Shown piece after piece: positions 5,913 to 6,107 of a DNA stretch of 6,107 nt; position 1 is the stretch's first letter, and each line of letters starts with the position of its first letter. The position numbers and the translations under genes were made by a program. The DNA comes from JAZDHV01 sp043810355 (GTDB lineage Archaea; Nanobdellota; Nanobdellia; Woesearchaeales; JAGVYU01), in NCBI GenBank assembly GCA_043810355.1, contig JBDROB010000082.1, forward strand, positions 1 through 6,107, written 5' to 3'. The notes below the pieces were generated by a model, which did not search any database, was not told the origin of the DNA, and saw only the letters and a list, made by a program, of their open reading frames with translations.

Positions 5913-6098
5913 TTAGTTACCTACTTTACCCTTATTTTTCTTTTTTAATCTCTTATTATCCACTATCTCAAGCAAAAAGCCATTCTCTGCCTTTTTGAAC
6001 TCAACTTCCATGCCTTTGTCCAATTGCTCATATTCTGCAAGAACCTTAGGAATAGTGATTACTAACTGCCCTGTAGGAAGCTTCTGTATCTTTACCAT
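5913..6098 (-). CDS. Small AbrB/SpoVT/MazE-type swapped-hairpin DNA-binding protein
   Basis: The 61-aa protein has the AbrB-like fold pattern. A first strand carries MVKIQKLPTGQLVITIPK (1-18), where the ITIPK turn is the family signature. A helix AEYEQLDKGMEVEF with the conserved KG(M/D) and a final strand GFLLEIV (40-46) follow. A basic tail (RLKKKNKGK, 50-58) probably adds DNA affinity. Members bind DNA as dimers and act as transcription regulators or as antitoxins. No toxin gene lies downstream; the next gene is the antiporter, so regulation of this operon, possibly autoregulation, is the simplest guess. The upstream region is cut by the window edge after nine bases, so the promoter and any toxin or partner gene to the right cannot be seen. 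The ATG at 6098 fits the family's N-terminus. Confidence 0.85.
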   Translation of the reverse strand: MVKIQKLPTGQLVITIPKVLAEYEQLDKGMEVEFKKAENGFLLEIVDNKRLKKKNKGKVGN

Positions 6099-6107
6099 CT
6101 TATCATC

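Overview
The window looks like chromosomal DNA from an AT-rich archaeon. Coding regions use AGG/AGA for arginine. The promoter-like sites are archaeal TATA boxes about 25 bases from the expected transcript start, one of them giving an apparently leaderless gene. T-runs without strong bacterial-style hairpins follow two genes. The gene content, with lineage-restricted coiled-coil proteins and a TIM-barrel protein carrying a long insertion, resembles what I remember from Woesearchaeota/Pacearchaeota-type DPANN genomes. That placement is inference and was not tested. No phage, IS, CRISPR, tRNA or rRNA gene is visible.

All five protein genes are on the minus strand, so transcription runs from right to left. 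At the right end, 6098-5913 encodes a 61-aa AbrB/SpoVT-type DNA-binding protein. It is followed after 22 bases by a 571-aa CPA2-family monovalent cation:proton antiporter with a C-terminal nucleotide-binding (TrkA-N/RCK) domain, at 5890-4175. These two form a likely operon. After an 89-base gap with its own TATA box comes a 475-aa soluble, helical protein of unknown function (4085-2658), ending in a T7 tract.

A 208-base spacer (2450-2657) then holds the most unusual non-coding structure in the window. It has a GC-rich, 72-base imperfect hairpin (2489-2560), a perfect 12-base palindrome overlapping its right foot, and a separate perfect 9-bp hairpin (2611-2633). Next is a 208-aa charged coiled-coil protein (2449-1823), apparently leaderless. 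A 254-base, extremely AT-rich spacer with several TTGAATT elements follows. At the left edge, from 1568 and running off the window, is a large protein of at least 522 aa with features of a xylose-isomerase/endonuclease-IV-like TIM barrel split by a long helical insertion.

The antiporter and probably the AbrB protein make a membrane-transport/regulation unit. The 475-aa, 208-aa and TIM-barrel genes look like a second set. The 475-aa and TIM-barrel genes share an identical AAAAGAGG-4-ATGG start context, but nothing in the sequence proves that the products act together. The function of this second set is unknown.
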